DNA of 64,000 nucleotides from Reichenbachiella agarivorans (lineage in GTDB: Bacteria > Bacteroidota > Bacteroidia > Cytophagales > Cyclobacteriaceae): positions 973,001-1,037,000 of the forward strand of contig NZ_CP106679.1 in NCBI RefSeq assembly GCF_025502585.1, read 5' to 3'. Shown here piece by piece: positions 14,714-22,528 of the stretch. A program made the position numbers and the translations under genes. The stretch's first letter is position 1, and each line of letters opens with the position of its first letter. The notes beneath the pieces were generated by a model that was not told the origin of the DNA, did not search any database, and was given only the letters and a program-made list of their open reading frames with translations.

Positions 14714-16081
14714 ATGGAATTTTTATATACTTTAGAAGCCTTCTTCAAAGAGGCCGAGTCCTTTGTCTGGGGCAAGCCCTTGTTGTTTTTATTGATAGGA
14801 GGAGGTCTCTTTTTCACACTTTACTCGCGATTTTTACCCTTTAGATACCTCCGTCACGCCATCAATGTCCTCAGAGGAAAATATGATGAATCCGACGAAC
14901 CTGGAGACATTTCTCACTTTCAAGCCTTGTCTGGACACCTAGCTGCCACAGTTGGGATGGGCAATGTCAGTGGAGTCGCCTTGGCGATTGTAGCGGGAGG
15001 TCCTGGAGCCATTTTTTGGATGTGGGTCAGTGCATTTGTAGGGATGGCTACCAAATTTTTCACTTGTACCCTGGCCGTCATGTACCGTGGCTATGACAGT
15101 GACGGCAAACTGCAAGGCGGACCTATGTATGTGATCCGTGAGGCCATGCCATCCTACTTCAAACCCCTAGCTGCTTTCTTTGCCATCGCTGGATTCTTTG
15201 GTGCCACGCCGATTTTTCAAGCCAACCAGATCGTACAAGTCACCAAAGATGTACTGATCAGGCCTCTTGGCTGGATCGATGGCAATGAGTTCATCGTAGA
15301 CTTATCGATAGGCTTGGTGATTGTGTTTTTCGCTGCCTTGGTGATTTTTGGAGGAATCAAACGAATCGGAGAGGTAGCCTCTCGCATGGTGCCTATGATG
15401 GTAGTGGTCTACATATTGAGCGTGGTAGCAATCATGCTGATCAATTGGTCTCATGTAGTGGATAGTTTTATTTTGATTTTCCAAGATGCCTTTCAGGCCA
15501 AAGCAGTACTAGGTGGTGCAGTAGGTGCGATCATGATCGAAGGAGCGAAACGAGCGGCCTTTTCCAACGAAGCGGGAATCGGCACAGCACCCATGATGCA
15601 CGGAGCTGCCAAAACCAACGAGCCCATCCGAGAGGGTTTGGTGGCGATGTTGGGCCCTTTTATAGATACTTTGGTGATCTGCACGATGACCGCACTTTGT
15701 ATTCTTTCTACTGGCGTTTGGACAGATACTAGTTTGGACGGAATCTCATTGACAGCCAAGGCCTTTGATCACTCGATCCCTTATGTAGGCACCTATATAC
15801 TTTTGGCTTGTGTATTGATTTTTGCATTCACTACCGTCTTCGGATTTTCCTATTTGGGACAGAAATGCCTTTCTTATTTGGTGGGCGTGAAATACGGCAA
15901 ATATTTTAACTACTGGTATGTTGGGATCATCATCATCGGCTCGGTCTGGAGTCTTGACGGAGTAGTGAGTCTCATCTTTGTGATGTATGGATTGATGGCG
16001 ATCCCTACGATGGTGTCCACGCTCTACCTAGCCCCAAAAGTCATGAAAGCCGCCAAGATTTATTTCGCGAAGGTGGAGTAA
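14714..16081 (+). CDS. Sodium:alanine (amino acid) symporter, AgcS family
   Basis: A 455-residue inner-membrane transporter for Na+-driven uptake of alanine or glycine. Family marks: SGHLAATVGMGNVSGVALAI (signature near residues 75-95), FWMWVSAFVGMATKFFTCTL, GGPMYVI, and the segment GAKRAAFSNEAGIGTAPMMH, where substrate and sodium bind. About 10-11 membrane helices are visible. Length is typical. It follows the esterase closely and is the last gene before the toxin-antitoxin pair. Substrate choice between alanine and glycine cannot be told. Confidence 0.94.
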   Translation: MEFLYTLEAFFKEAESFVWGKPLLFLLIGGGLFFTLYSRFLPFRYLRHAINVLRGKYDESDEPGDISHFQALSGHLAATVGMGNVSGVALAIVAGGPGAIFWMWVSAFVGMATKFFTCTLAVMYRGYDSDGKLQGGPMYVIREAMPSYFKPLAAFFAIAGFFGATPIFQANQIVQVTKDVLIRPLGWIDGNEFIVDLSIGLVIVFFAALVIFGGIKRIGEVASRMVPMMVVVYILSVVAIMLINWSHVVDSFILIFQDAFQAKAVLGGAVGAIMIEGAKRAAFSNEAGIGTAPMMHGAAKTNEPIREGLVAMLGPFIDTLVICTMTALCILSTGVWTDTSLDGISLTAKAFDHSIPYVGTYILLACVLIFAFTTVFGFSYLGQKCLSYLVGVKYGKYFNYWYVGIIIIGSVWSLDGVVSLIFVMYGLMAIPTMVSTLYLAPKVMKAAKIYFAKVE

Positions 16082-16212
16082 GTTGGTTTTTCTGGTTTGT
16101 CTAGTTTTCTGGTGGACTGGTTATGCTGGTTTTGTGGCTGGTAGTCGCCAATGCTTTAGTTTCCCTGTCATGGTGAGGTTCATGCTTATAGATGCTACGT
16201 GTCATGTTAGCA

Positions 16213-16225
16213 TTGATAATATCAA
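16213..16225. repeat. Perfect palindrome upstream of the toxin-antitoxin operon
   Basis: TTGATAATATCAA is a 13-nt perfect palindrome, and AACTT...AAGTT arms follow at about 16224-16241. They lie between the AgcS gene and the YefM-type operator and may belong to its promoter region. Confidence 0.35.
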
Positions 16226-16259
16226 CTTAATATATCAAGTTTTATGATAATTGCTGATA

Positions 16260-16281
16260 TTTGTACGTTATTGAGTACAAA
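16260..16281. promoter_or_regulatory. Palindromic operator of the yefM-yoeB-like operon
   Basis: TTTGTAC (16260-16266) and GTACAAA (16275-16281) form a perfect inverted repeat with an 8-nt spacer, 15 bp before the antitoxin ATG. YefM antitoxins are known to bind TGTACA-type palindromes, so autoregulation through this site is likely. Confidence 0.7.
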
Positions 16282-16295
16282 ATAAATACATAATC

Positions 16296-16550
16296 ATGTT
16301 GACGACTACCATTTCAGATTTTAGAAAGGACATCAAAAGTTACTTTGATTCCGTGACAGAGAATTTTGAAACACTGATTATCAACCGTGGGAAGAAAAAT
16401 GCAGTGGTCATTATTTCCTTGGATGAGTACAATTCTCTCTGTGCAACTCAACACGAATTATCCTCAAAGACCAACGAACAGCGGCTTGATTCTGCTATCT
16501 CCAAGTTAAACAAGCACGAGGGTGTCACGCGTGATCTCATAGTAGAATGA
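16296..16550 (+). CDS. yefM: Antitoxin, YefM/Phd family
   Basis: An 84-residue antitoxin of a type II system. The N-terminal DNA-binding fold is recognisable by TTTISDFRKDIKSYFDSVTE and LIINRGKKNAVVIISLDEYNSL, the classic Phd/YefM pattern. The C-terminal 30 residues, which neutralise the toxin, are charged and probably disordered when free. The stop codon overlaps the toxin start by 4 bp. It should repress its own promoter at the palindrome just upstream. Confidence 0.93.
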   Translation: MLTTTISDFRKDIKSYFDSVTENFETLIINRGKKNAVVIISLDEYNSLCATQHELSSKTNEQRLDSAISKLNKHEGVTRDLIVE

Positions 16551-16804
16551 AGTATGTCTTCGTAGAGGAATCTTGGGAAGACTATTTGTATTGGCAAAAG
16601 ATGGACAAAAAAATTCTTAAGAGAATCAATGCTTTGCTAAAAGAGATTTCTAGAAATCCATTTGACGGGATAGGGAAACCAGAACCACTGAAATATAAAT
16701 ATCAAGGATTTTGGTCTAGGAGAATAGATGGAGAACACAGAATCATTTACAAAGTCCGCGAAGATGAAATTTTGATCGCCAAATGTAGGCATCACTATGA
16801 TTAG
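16547..16804 (+). CDS. yoeB: Toxin, YoeB family (ribosome-dependent mRNA interferase)
   Basis: An 85-residue RelE-superfamily toxin that cleaves mRNA in the ribosomal A site. Conserved YoeB residues are visible: Glu in GKPEPLKY, Arg in GFWSRRIDGEHR, and the C-terminal His-Tyr of CRHHYD. The WEDYLYW N terminus is typical. The protein appears intact and active. It overlaps its antitoxin by 4 bp and its stop overlaps the end of the convergent ypdA gene by about 3 bp. Confidence 0.94.
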   Translation: MKYVFVEESWEDYLYWQKMDKKILKRINALLKEISRNPFDGIGKPEPLKYKYQGFWSRRIDGEHRIIYKVREDEILIAKCRHHYD

Positions 16805-17775
16805 TTTTTCGAACTCACAATCTCCTTCATAATTACCTCAGCGTGTACGCGACTGTTTTCGATGAACCATTTGTTGGTTTGTAGGCCGCCGCATACCACT
16901 CCAGCAAGGTAGAGTCCTTTGACGTTGGTCTCCATGGTGTCGGGGTTGTGGACGGGCGTTTTCATGGGGTCGTCTCCGATCTGGATTCCCATTGCTTTCA
17001 TCAGGGTGAAACTAGGTTGATAACCCGTCATCGCTAGAACGAAATCATTTTTGAGTGTCAAGCTACCTCCTGGTGTCAGGATATCCACTTCATGTTCTCT
17101 TATCTCCGTGAGAGACGAGTTGAAATAGGCCTTGATCGAACCCTCAGCGATGCGGTTTTCTATGTCTGGACGCACCCAATATTTTACTCTCGAATTGATC
17201 TCCGCATCGCGGATCACCATGGTGACTGCAGCTCCTTTTCGATAAGTCTCTAGTGCTACATCTACTGAAGAGTTGGCCGCTCCTATCACCACGACTTTCT
17301 GTCCAAAATAGGGGTGAGGTTCGGTGTAGTAGTGCTTTACTTTTGGTAGGTCTTCTCCAGGCACGTTGAGCAAGAATGGCAAATCATAGAATCCCGTCGA
17401 TAGCACCACATGCTTGGAATGATAACTGTCTTTATCCGTCTGGATGAGAAATACTTCTTTCCTTTCTACGGAGGTCACCTTTTCATATAGTCTAATTTTT
17501 AAGTCCCAATTCATAGTGACTCTGCGGTAATATTCCAATGCTTCTGTGCGGGTAGGTTTGGGACTGTGTGAGATGAAGGGAACCCCACCGATTTCGAGTT
17601 TCTCCGAAGTGGAGAAAAAGGTCATGTTCATCGGGTAGTTGTAGAGGGAGTTGACCAAGCAGCCTTTCTCGATGATGAGGTAGCTCAAATTTTTCTTTTT
17701 TGCCTCGATCGCGCAGGCCAATCCTATCGGACCACCACCTATGATGATGACGTCATACACTTTGTGTTCACTCAT
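16801..17775 (-). CDS. ypdA: YpdA family putative bacillithiol disulfide reductase
   Basis: FAD-dependent pyridine-nucleotide oxidoreductase that reduces bacillithiol disulfide with NADPH, the bacillithiol counterpart of glutathione reductase. Motifs: FAD-binding IIIGGGPIGLACAIEAKK at the N terminus, the NADPH-binding VVVIGAANSSVDVALE around residues 165-180, and GLYLAGVVCGG with TNKWFIENSR near the C terminus, typical of YpdA. No CxxC redox pair is present, as expected for this family. Start at ATG 17775 (the codon two residues upstream is TTG). It overlaps the folate gene by 8 bp. Implies bacillithiol as the low-molecular-weight thiol. Confidence 0.9.
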   Translation of the reverse strand: MSEHKVYDVIIIGGGPIGLACAIEAKKKNLSYLIIEKGCLVNSLYNYPMNMTFFSTSEKLEIGGVPFISHSPKPTRTEALEYYRRVTMNWDLKIRLYEKVTSVERKEVFLIQTDKDSYHSKHVVLSTGFYDLPFLLNVPGEDLPKVKHYYTEPHPYFGQKVVVIGAANSSVDVALETYRKGAAVTMVIRDAEINSRVKYWVRPDIENRIAEGSIKAYFNSSLTEIREHEVDILTPGGSLTLKNDFVLAMTGYQPSFTLMKAMGIQIGDDPMKTPVHNPDTMETNVKGLYLAGVVCGGLQTNKWFIENSRVHAEVIMKEIVSSKN

Positions 17776-18352
17776 GCCCAAAACTATACGTTTTTAGCGG
17801 TGTGACGCAGTAATCCAGCGCAATATCAAAGGGATCGGTACAAGAGATGACATCCAGTGGTGGCGACATACTCAGCCCCACTTTGATGCATGTATCGCGA
17901 CAGTCACTCAAGAACTTGTCGTAGTAGCCCTTGCCATACCCGATCCGATGCCCTCGTCTATCAAAAGTGACCATCGGTATCAAAATAATATCCAGTTCTC
18001 CGCTCAACACCTCTTGTCCAAATGTCGGTTCGGGTATTCCCCATTTGTTGTTTTCTAGCTGCGATTCATGTTCAAAAATAAAATGAGTGAGTTCGTTTGA
18101 CTCTACATTGGATTTGGACACCACGACGGTTGTTCCCCTTTCTTTGAGGTATTGGACGATGGGCCAAGTATTGATTTCGTTGTGTTTCAAAATAGGAAGA
18201 AAAACATGCACCATTTTGAACCGCTGCATACCCAAAAATGTAATCAAGCGATTCGTGATTTGTTGAGACAAAAACGCACACTGATCTGAGGAAAGCATTT
18301 TTCTTTTTCTCAGATACACGGCTCTTAGTTTGGCTTTGTCCACAGTACTCAT
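17768..18352 (-). CDS. 5-formyltetrahydrofolate cyclo-ligase
   Basis: A 194-residue enzyme (MTHFS family) that converts 5-formyl-THF to 5,10-methenyl-THF with ATP, recycling a folate storage form. Family blocks: the N-terminal RAVYLRKRKML helix, INTWPIVQYL, WGIPEP, and the nucleotide/folate site MVTFDRRGHRIGYGKGYYDKFL near residues 130-150. Length is normal. It overlaps the start of ypdA, suggesting an operon. A divergent sigma factor gene starts 125 bp away. Confidence 0.93.
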   Translation of the reverse strand: MSTVDKAKLRAVYLRKRKMLSSDQCAFLSQQITNRLITFLGMQRFKMVHVFLPILKHNEINTWPIVQYLKERGTTVVVSKSNVESNELTHFIFEHESQLENNKWGIPEPTFGQEVLSGELDIILIPMVTFDRRGHRIGYGKGYYDKFLSDCRDTCIKVGLSMSPPLDVISCTDPFDIALDYCVTPLKTYSFGHE

Positions 18353-18477
18353 CTCATGACAATTAAAGTGTTTTGAAATTAAATTGCTACAATTATTAAT
18401 TTTTTGAACGAATAATTGTGACTTTATTGACCCTAACGGATTGTAGAGGTAAATAATTGCTCACATAAGCCAACGTG

Positions 18478-19020
18478 ATGAACTCAGAAGCAGACATGAT
18501 ACTCAAGGCACAGGCTGATATCCAGCACTTTGAGCCGCTGTATCATCAATACTACGAGCCCATTTTTAGATTTGTGTATCGAAGAACTGACGAAGAAAAT
18601 GCAGCGGCGGATATTACCTCTCGTGTATTCATGAATGCCATCAAAGCACTGCCAAAGTATCAGATCAGAGAGGTAGGATTCGGCGCATGGCTCTACAAAA
18701 TTGCTGCCAATGAGATCAAAAAGTGTTTTAGAGAAACAAAGCAGCGGCAATGCTTGAGTTTGGAGGATGAAAAAGTCAAACTAGTCATGAGTTGTGATGA
18801 TTTGGAAGACTATGAGGAAAAGCAAGAGGTACTGATGCAACTCATCGCCGAACTGGATGATGACGAGATCCAGATACTAGAACTGAAGTTTTTTGAGAAC
18901 AAGAATTTTAAAGAAATCGCCTTCATTTTGGATAAAAAAGAAAGTGGAATCAAAATGAGAATGTACAGATCTCTAGACAAGTTGAAGGCGAAATTTGATT
19001 CAATAAAGGAGGAATCATGA
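18478..19020 (+). CDS. ECF-type RNA polymerase sigma factor
   Basis: About 180 residues. Region 2 spans FEPLYHQYYEPIFRFVYRRT to AWLYKIAANEIKKCFRE, with the conserved core-binding and -10 recognition helices. An acidic linker follows, then region 4 around residues 125-175 with LELKFFENKNFKEIAFIL as helix-turn-helix. ATG 18478 follows immediately on a GTG. It overlaps the next gene by 4 bp; that gene encodes a small membrane protein that may act as its anti-sigma factor, and tonB follows. Target promoters are unknown. Confidence 0.93.
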   Translation: MNSEADMILKAQADIQHFEPLYHQYYEPIFRFVYRRTDEENAAADITSRVFMNAIKALPKYQIREVGFGAWLYKIAANEIKKCFRETKQRQCLSLEDEKVKLVMSCDDLEDYEEKQEVLMQLIAELDDDEIQILELKFFENKNFKEIAFILDKKESGIKMRMYRSLDKLKAKFDSIKEES

Positions 19021-19280
19021 CCAAGTATGACATCAGATTGAAGAGGGAGGCCGTCAAAAAGAGCCAAATAGATCAACACAAGGATTTCAAATCTTTGAGT
19101 AATCTGATTGCACAAGAAAAACATGCAGTCGCCAATCGCAAACTATGGTTGCTATTGATCTCTGTTTTTCTATTGATCGCTATGGTCGCAGGTGGCGTCA
19201 TTAAGATCACCCAACAGGAAGAAAAAAAGAAAATTGAAAATGTTGACCAACTCTTATTCGAGGAGTTTGAACACAAGTAA
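19017..19280 (+). CDS. Small single-span membrane protein, possible anti-sigma partner
   Basis: An 87-residue protein: about 40 charged cytoplasmic residues, one membrane helix (LWLLLISVFLLIAMVAGGVI, about 43-62) and a short charged tail. It overlaps the ECF sigma gene by 4 bp, a layout typical of sigma/anti-sigma pairs, but it lacks a recognisable zinc motif or known anti-sigma domain. It could simply sequester the sigma factor at the membrane. Function is inferred from context only. A GC-rich hairpin (about 19291-19312) follows. Confidence 0.6.
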   Translation: MTKYDIRLKREAVKKSQIDQHKDFKSLSNLIAQEKHAVANRKLWLLLISVFLLIAMVAGGVIKITQQEEKKKIENVDQLLFEEFEHK

Positions 19281-19290
19281 ACTGTAATTG

Positions 19291-19312
19291 AGACTCCGCC
19301 CGGGAGTAGTCT
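19291..19312 (+). terminator. Short GC hairpin before tonB
   Basis: AGACT with AGTCT encloses a second ACTCC/GGAGT pairing in ACTCCGCCCGGGAGT. No strong T tract follows, so termination may be partial and allow read-through to tonB. Confidence 0.4.
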
Positions 19313-19357
19313 TAATTCTGTGATTGAATATTTATTTAACCATTAAAATCTACAATT

Positions 19358-20032
19358 ATGGAATTGAGAAAAAATCCAGCATTCGATCTGGAAAGAAAGA
19401 GAGGTATGTTTTTTAGCATCGGCTTGTTGCTCAGCGTGTCAATGGTCTTGATGGCCTTTGAGTGGACGAGCAAAGTAGAAAAAATAATTGTTCCAGACGA
19501 TCAAGAGGACCTAGACTTGGTTCATTTCATGGAACCAGTAGCCACAGTGATCAGGCCACCAGAGAGATCACAACCCATAGTCAGGAAATCAGTGCAAGCA
19601 CCTATTTTCGTAGAAACCAAGGAAGAAGTGGAAGAAGTCTTGAAAGAATTAATCCCCGATGAACCAGAAGAAATCAGCTTGCCATTCATTGACGAACCCA
19701 TAGAAGAAGAACCAGATGTTTGGATAGGAATAGTCGAGGAGATGCCTGCACCTGTTCATGGGATGAGCAGTTTTTACAGTCATATCGGCAAATCGCTGCG
19801 CTACCCCAAGACGGCCCAGCGTATGGGGATCGAAGGCCGTGTGTTTGTGCAATTTGTGGTAGATCGCGATGGATCGCTGACAGATATTCAAGTAATCAAG
19901 GGTATAGGTGCAGGGTGTGATGAGGAAGCTATGCGGGTAATCGCCAACTCCCCCTCATGGAAACCTGGAAAACAAAGGGGAAAACCAGTGAAAGTACGAA
20001 TGATAGTCCCCATTGTTTTTAGGTTGAATTAA
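19358..20032 (+). CDS. TonB family energy-transducing protein
   Basis: A 224-residue protein with one N-terminal membrane helix (MFFSIGLLLSVSMVLMAF, about 17-34) and a periplasmic linker rich in Pro/Glu. The C-terminal TonB domain is marked by RYPKTAQRMGIEGRVFVQFVV, the DGSLTDIQVIKGIGAGCDEEAMRV stretch and a PSWKPGKQRGKPVKVRMIVPI end. It transmits proton-motive force to outer-membrane receptors or serves as a generic envelope linker, as in many Bacteroidota paralogues. It follows the sigma/membrane-protein pair on the same strand; its stop lies 1 bp from the convergent exchanger gene. Confidence 0.93.
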   Translation: MELRKNPAFDLERKRGMFFSIGLLLSVSMVLMAFEWTSKVEKIIVPDDQEDLDLVHFMEPVATVIRPPERSQPIVRKSVQAPIFVETKEEVEEVLKELIPDEPEEISLPFIDEPIEEEPDVWIGIVEEMPAPVHGMSSFYSHIGKSLRYPKTAQRMGIEGRVFVQFVVDRDGSLTDIQVIKGIGAGCDEEAMRVIANSPSWKPGKQRGKPVKVRMIVPIVFRLN

Positions 20033-20033
20033 A

Positions 20034-21212
20034 TCATTTGATGCTGAAAAAATGCACAGTCTCAACGAGATAATGAGCAATTGTATTGGTAAATTCATTG
20101 CCTGCGCTTCTGCCTATAATGTACATCACGAAAAGGAGATACAACAAAAGCAAAACAAAGGCTTTGGTTTTACCAATATATTTGGTCGCGGTGAATATCA
20201 CTACAATGATAATCGTCAAGAGCAAAAGCAAAAGTCGGAGTTCACTACTCAAATCAATCAACTCTGGGGGCATATGAATTGGCCCATATATGATCGTAAA
20301 TAAAAAGAGTGGGAATCCCAAGGCAAAACAAACATCGAAAATATTGCTCCCCAAAGCATTGGATATGGCATCATCATATTGCCCTCTTTGAGCATCTTTG
20401 ATAGAAATGATTGTGTCAGGAAAACTTGAAGCGGCAGAGGCCAATATCAAGGCTACAAACATCAGCGGAATGTTGAGTCCTTTGAAAGTCCCTAGAAAGG
20501 GCACCTCATAACTGTCCGCCCCCATCCACTCACAAGCCACCACGAGCAAATAACAAACCGCTGCGATAGCTGCTGTTGAAAACAACAACAATGACCATGC
20601 ATTAGAACCAGACATCTTGCGTCTGATAAATATATTTTCAAGATCAAAAGTACAGCAACTCTTGAAGAAAGAAGGTTTTGGTTCATTCTCCTCTTCTTCC
20701 TCTATTTCACCTTCAGAAGAAAGGGTCTCTCCTTTTTTCATAGACAGAAACATGTATGAAATGTAAACCAAATACACTCCCATCAACACCAAACCATGGT
20801 ACCAATTCAATTCAGATCCCGAGATGAGAATCAAGAAAATCAATTCTGTGATAATCAATGCTATGCCATCGCGAAGCATCACCTTTTTGGACACCTCAAT
20901 TCTTTTGGCCAAACCGATTCCAATCACCGCAATGACTGATACAGCAGGAATCACCATGCCGTTGAAGATTGCACTTCCTGCTGTAGTGCCAATCCCTCCA
21001 GAAAACCCCGAAGCATCTTTGAGTACAAATAGGAAAAAAATCGAGGTAAAAACCTCAGGCATAGAACTGGCTATCGCATTGATAGAAGCACCTCTGACCC
21101 CTTCTGATAGGTTGCGACCGATATACTCTGATGCGGTCATAAAACCATCGCCAGCTCGCCAGATGACAAGACAACTGATGGCAATAAGTATTAGTGGAAT
21201 TATTATGCCCAT
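20034..21212 (-). CDS. Sodium/calcium exchanger-like protein (CaCA superfamily)
   Basis: A 392-residue cation antiporter. Two inverted alpha repeats are visible: an N-terminal one with GASINAIASSMPEVFTSIFF, and a C-terminal one with ASAASSFPDTIISIKDAQRG followed by ALGSNIFDVCFALG, containing the conserved acidic residues of Na+/Ca2+ exchangers. A cytoplasmic acidic loop (GEIEEEEENE, about 168-177) separates them. It probably extrudes Ca2+ or related cations across the inner membrane. Monocistronic. Confidence 0.88.
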   Translation of the reverse strand: MGIIIPLILIAISCLVIWRAGDGFMTASEYIGRNLSEGVRGASINAIASSMPEVFTSIFFLFVLKDASGFSGGIGTTAGSAIFNGMVIPAVSVIAVIGIGLAKRIEVSKKVMLRDGIALIITELIFLILISGSELNWYHGLVLMGVYLVYISYMFLSMKKGETLSSEGEIEEEEENEPKPSFFKSCCTFDLENIFIRRKMSGSNAWSLLLFSTAAIAAVCYLLVVACEWMGADSYEVPFLGTFKGLNIPLMFVALILASAASSFPDTIISIKDAQRGQYDDAISNALGSNIFDVCFALGFPLFLFTIIYGPIHMPPELIDLSSELRLLLLLLTIIIVVIFTATKYIGKTKAFVLLLLYLLFVMYIIGRSAGNEFTNTIAHYLVETVHFFSIK

Positions 21213-21523
21213 TCTTTAAGTTTTAGGTATGGTTTTGAGGCCATGATTTGTGGTTAGTTTTTGATTCCTTGCTGATTGGAAGCCTAAATTAAACTATTTT
21301 TTTTATTTGACAGATGGCGTATTGTGAATATGAATTTTCACAAAAACTTAACACTTGGCGAAAGCCTGCTTATTCTTGCACAGACTTCATTTATTTCTGG
21401 CATTTTTCACAAATGAGTCAAAAAACATGCGCTAATGAAAAACTTCACAGAAGAATGATTTGCATAGTGAGTGAATGTTTCAAATTTTTGTATCTTTAAT
21501 TTTAAAGTATTAAAAAGAATCTT
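21213..21523 (+). other. Intergenic region, promoter side of the TerB-like pair
   Basis: This AT-rich region holds no credible gene. A possible -7 element TATCTTTA (21491-21498) lies 26 bp before the first TerB-like ATG. I see no RNA or repeat structure otherwise. Confidence 0.4.
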
Positions 21524-21937
21524 ATGAATTTCAAAGCTCAGATGAGTGTTTTGGTCCAGCTGGCACTGATAGATAACAAACTCTCTAACATAGAAAAAAG
21601 GTATGTATATGCATTGGGCAAGGCCAATGGAATACCAGAACGTGAATTGGACGCAATGTTTGATGAGTTGATGGGTAGCAAGAAGCTTGTTCTTCCTGAT
21701 TTGGGATTGTTATCTGAGGATGAAAAATTCGAATACTTATACAACATCGTACAGTTGATGAAGGTTGACAAGAGAGTTTACCTCAGTGAAATTCGTTTTT
21801 GTCAAAAACTGGCGACCAAATTGGGTTACAAGGCATCCGTTGTCTCAGAGTTAAGCAGTGGTATATTCAGTGATCCGGATGTCACAGGAGATAGAGACCA
21901 TTTGAAGGCCATGATCCAAAAACATAAGACAACTTAA
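21524..21937 (+). CDS. TerB-like protein, paralogue 1
   Basis: A 137-residue soluble all-helical protein. The fold resembles TerB (tellurite resistance/DjlA N-terminal domain): an N-terminal helix with LALIDNKLSNIEKRYVYALGKANGIPE, and a later YNIVQLMKVDKRVYLSEIRFCQKLATKLGY helix pair with acidic residues that could bind a metal. The downstream gene is a clear paralogue with the same two signatures. No ter operon is nearby, so a role in tellurite resistance is not implied. Function unknown. Confidence 0.78.
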   Translation: MNFKAQMSVLVQLALIDNKLSNIEKRYVYALGKANGIPERELDAMFDELMGSKKLVLPDLGLLSEDEKFEYLYNIVQLMKVDKRVYLSEIRFCQKLATKLGYKASVVSELSSGIFSDPDVTGDRDHLKAMIQKHKTT

Positions 21938-21984
21938 TTTTGAAAATAATTAATATCTTGTATTGAGATATCCTATTAACTAAA

Positions 21985-22386
21985 ATGACTATGAATATTA
22001 AATCCCAACTCAGCATGCTTATTGGATTGGCAAATATCGACAATGATTTTGCTGATGATGAAATGGACATGATCTATATGGTCGGCAAGGCCAACGGTGT
22101 CCCAGAAAGCGAGATTGAAGATTTGTTGAAAAATCCAGTGCCGCTACCTCCATTGGGGACTATGTCGGATGACGAAAAATTTGAATACCTCTTCAATGTC
22201 GTCCAATTGATGAAAATTGACAAAGAAGTTTTCTTGAGTGAGGTCAAATACTGCGAAGACGTAGCTGTCAAGTTGGGCTTCAAAAAGGCAGTCATCGCTG
22301 AACTCTCGGCCAAAATCTATTCTAACCCTGCCATTACTTCAAACAAAGACTCCTTGAAAAAGGCAGTCATGAAGTATCAAAACTAA
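21985..22386 (+). CDS. TerB-like protein, paralogue 2
   Basis: A 133-residue homologue of the preceding gene. Shared segments: LANIDNDFADDEMDMIYMVGKANGVPE, the MSDDEKFEYLFNVVQLMKIDKEVFLSEVKYCEDVAVKLGF region, and the AELSAKIYSNP tail. It lies 47 bp downstream and ends before a strong terminator, so the pair is one unit produced by tandem duplication. The paralogues have diverged, especially in the central Gly/Pro loop. Function unknown. Confidence 0.78.
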   Translation: MTMNIKSQLSMLIGLANIDNDFADDEMDMIYMVGKANGVPESEIEDLLKNPVPLPPLGTMSDDEKFEYLFNVVQLMKIDKEVFLSEVKYCEDVAVKLGFKKAVIAELSAKIYSNPAITSNKDSLKKAVMKYQN

Positions 22387-22417
22387 TGTTTTGGTTGGAG
22401 GATATAAAAACAATATT

Positions 22418-22440
22418 GGAGGGGCCTTGCCCCTTTTTTT
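22418..22440 (+). terminator. Intrinsic terminator after the TerB-like pair
   Basis: GGGGC (22421-22425) pairs with GCCCC (22429-22433), followed by seven T residues. Confidence 0.85.
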
Positions 22441-22503
22441 GTAATCTGTAATGGCATAAGATTCGAAGATCTATATTGCTCTTTCTTAGTATTCAAAAAT
22501 CTT

Positions 22504-22511
22504 TACCTTTG
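22504..22511 (+). promoter_or_regulatory. -7 element for the MMPL-ileS-lspA operon
   Basis: TACCTTTG is an exact TAnnTTTG match, 18 bp before the ATG of the MMPL gene. No clear -33 TTG at usual spacing was found. Confidence 0.5.
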
Positions 22512-22528
22512 CACTTCTTTTTTCAGGC

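Noticed and set aside
20052-20303. 83-codon plus-strand open frame
   Set aside because: It lies wholly antisense to the well-supported CaCA exchanger gene.
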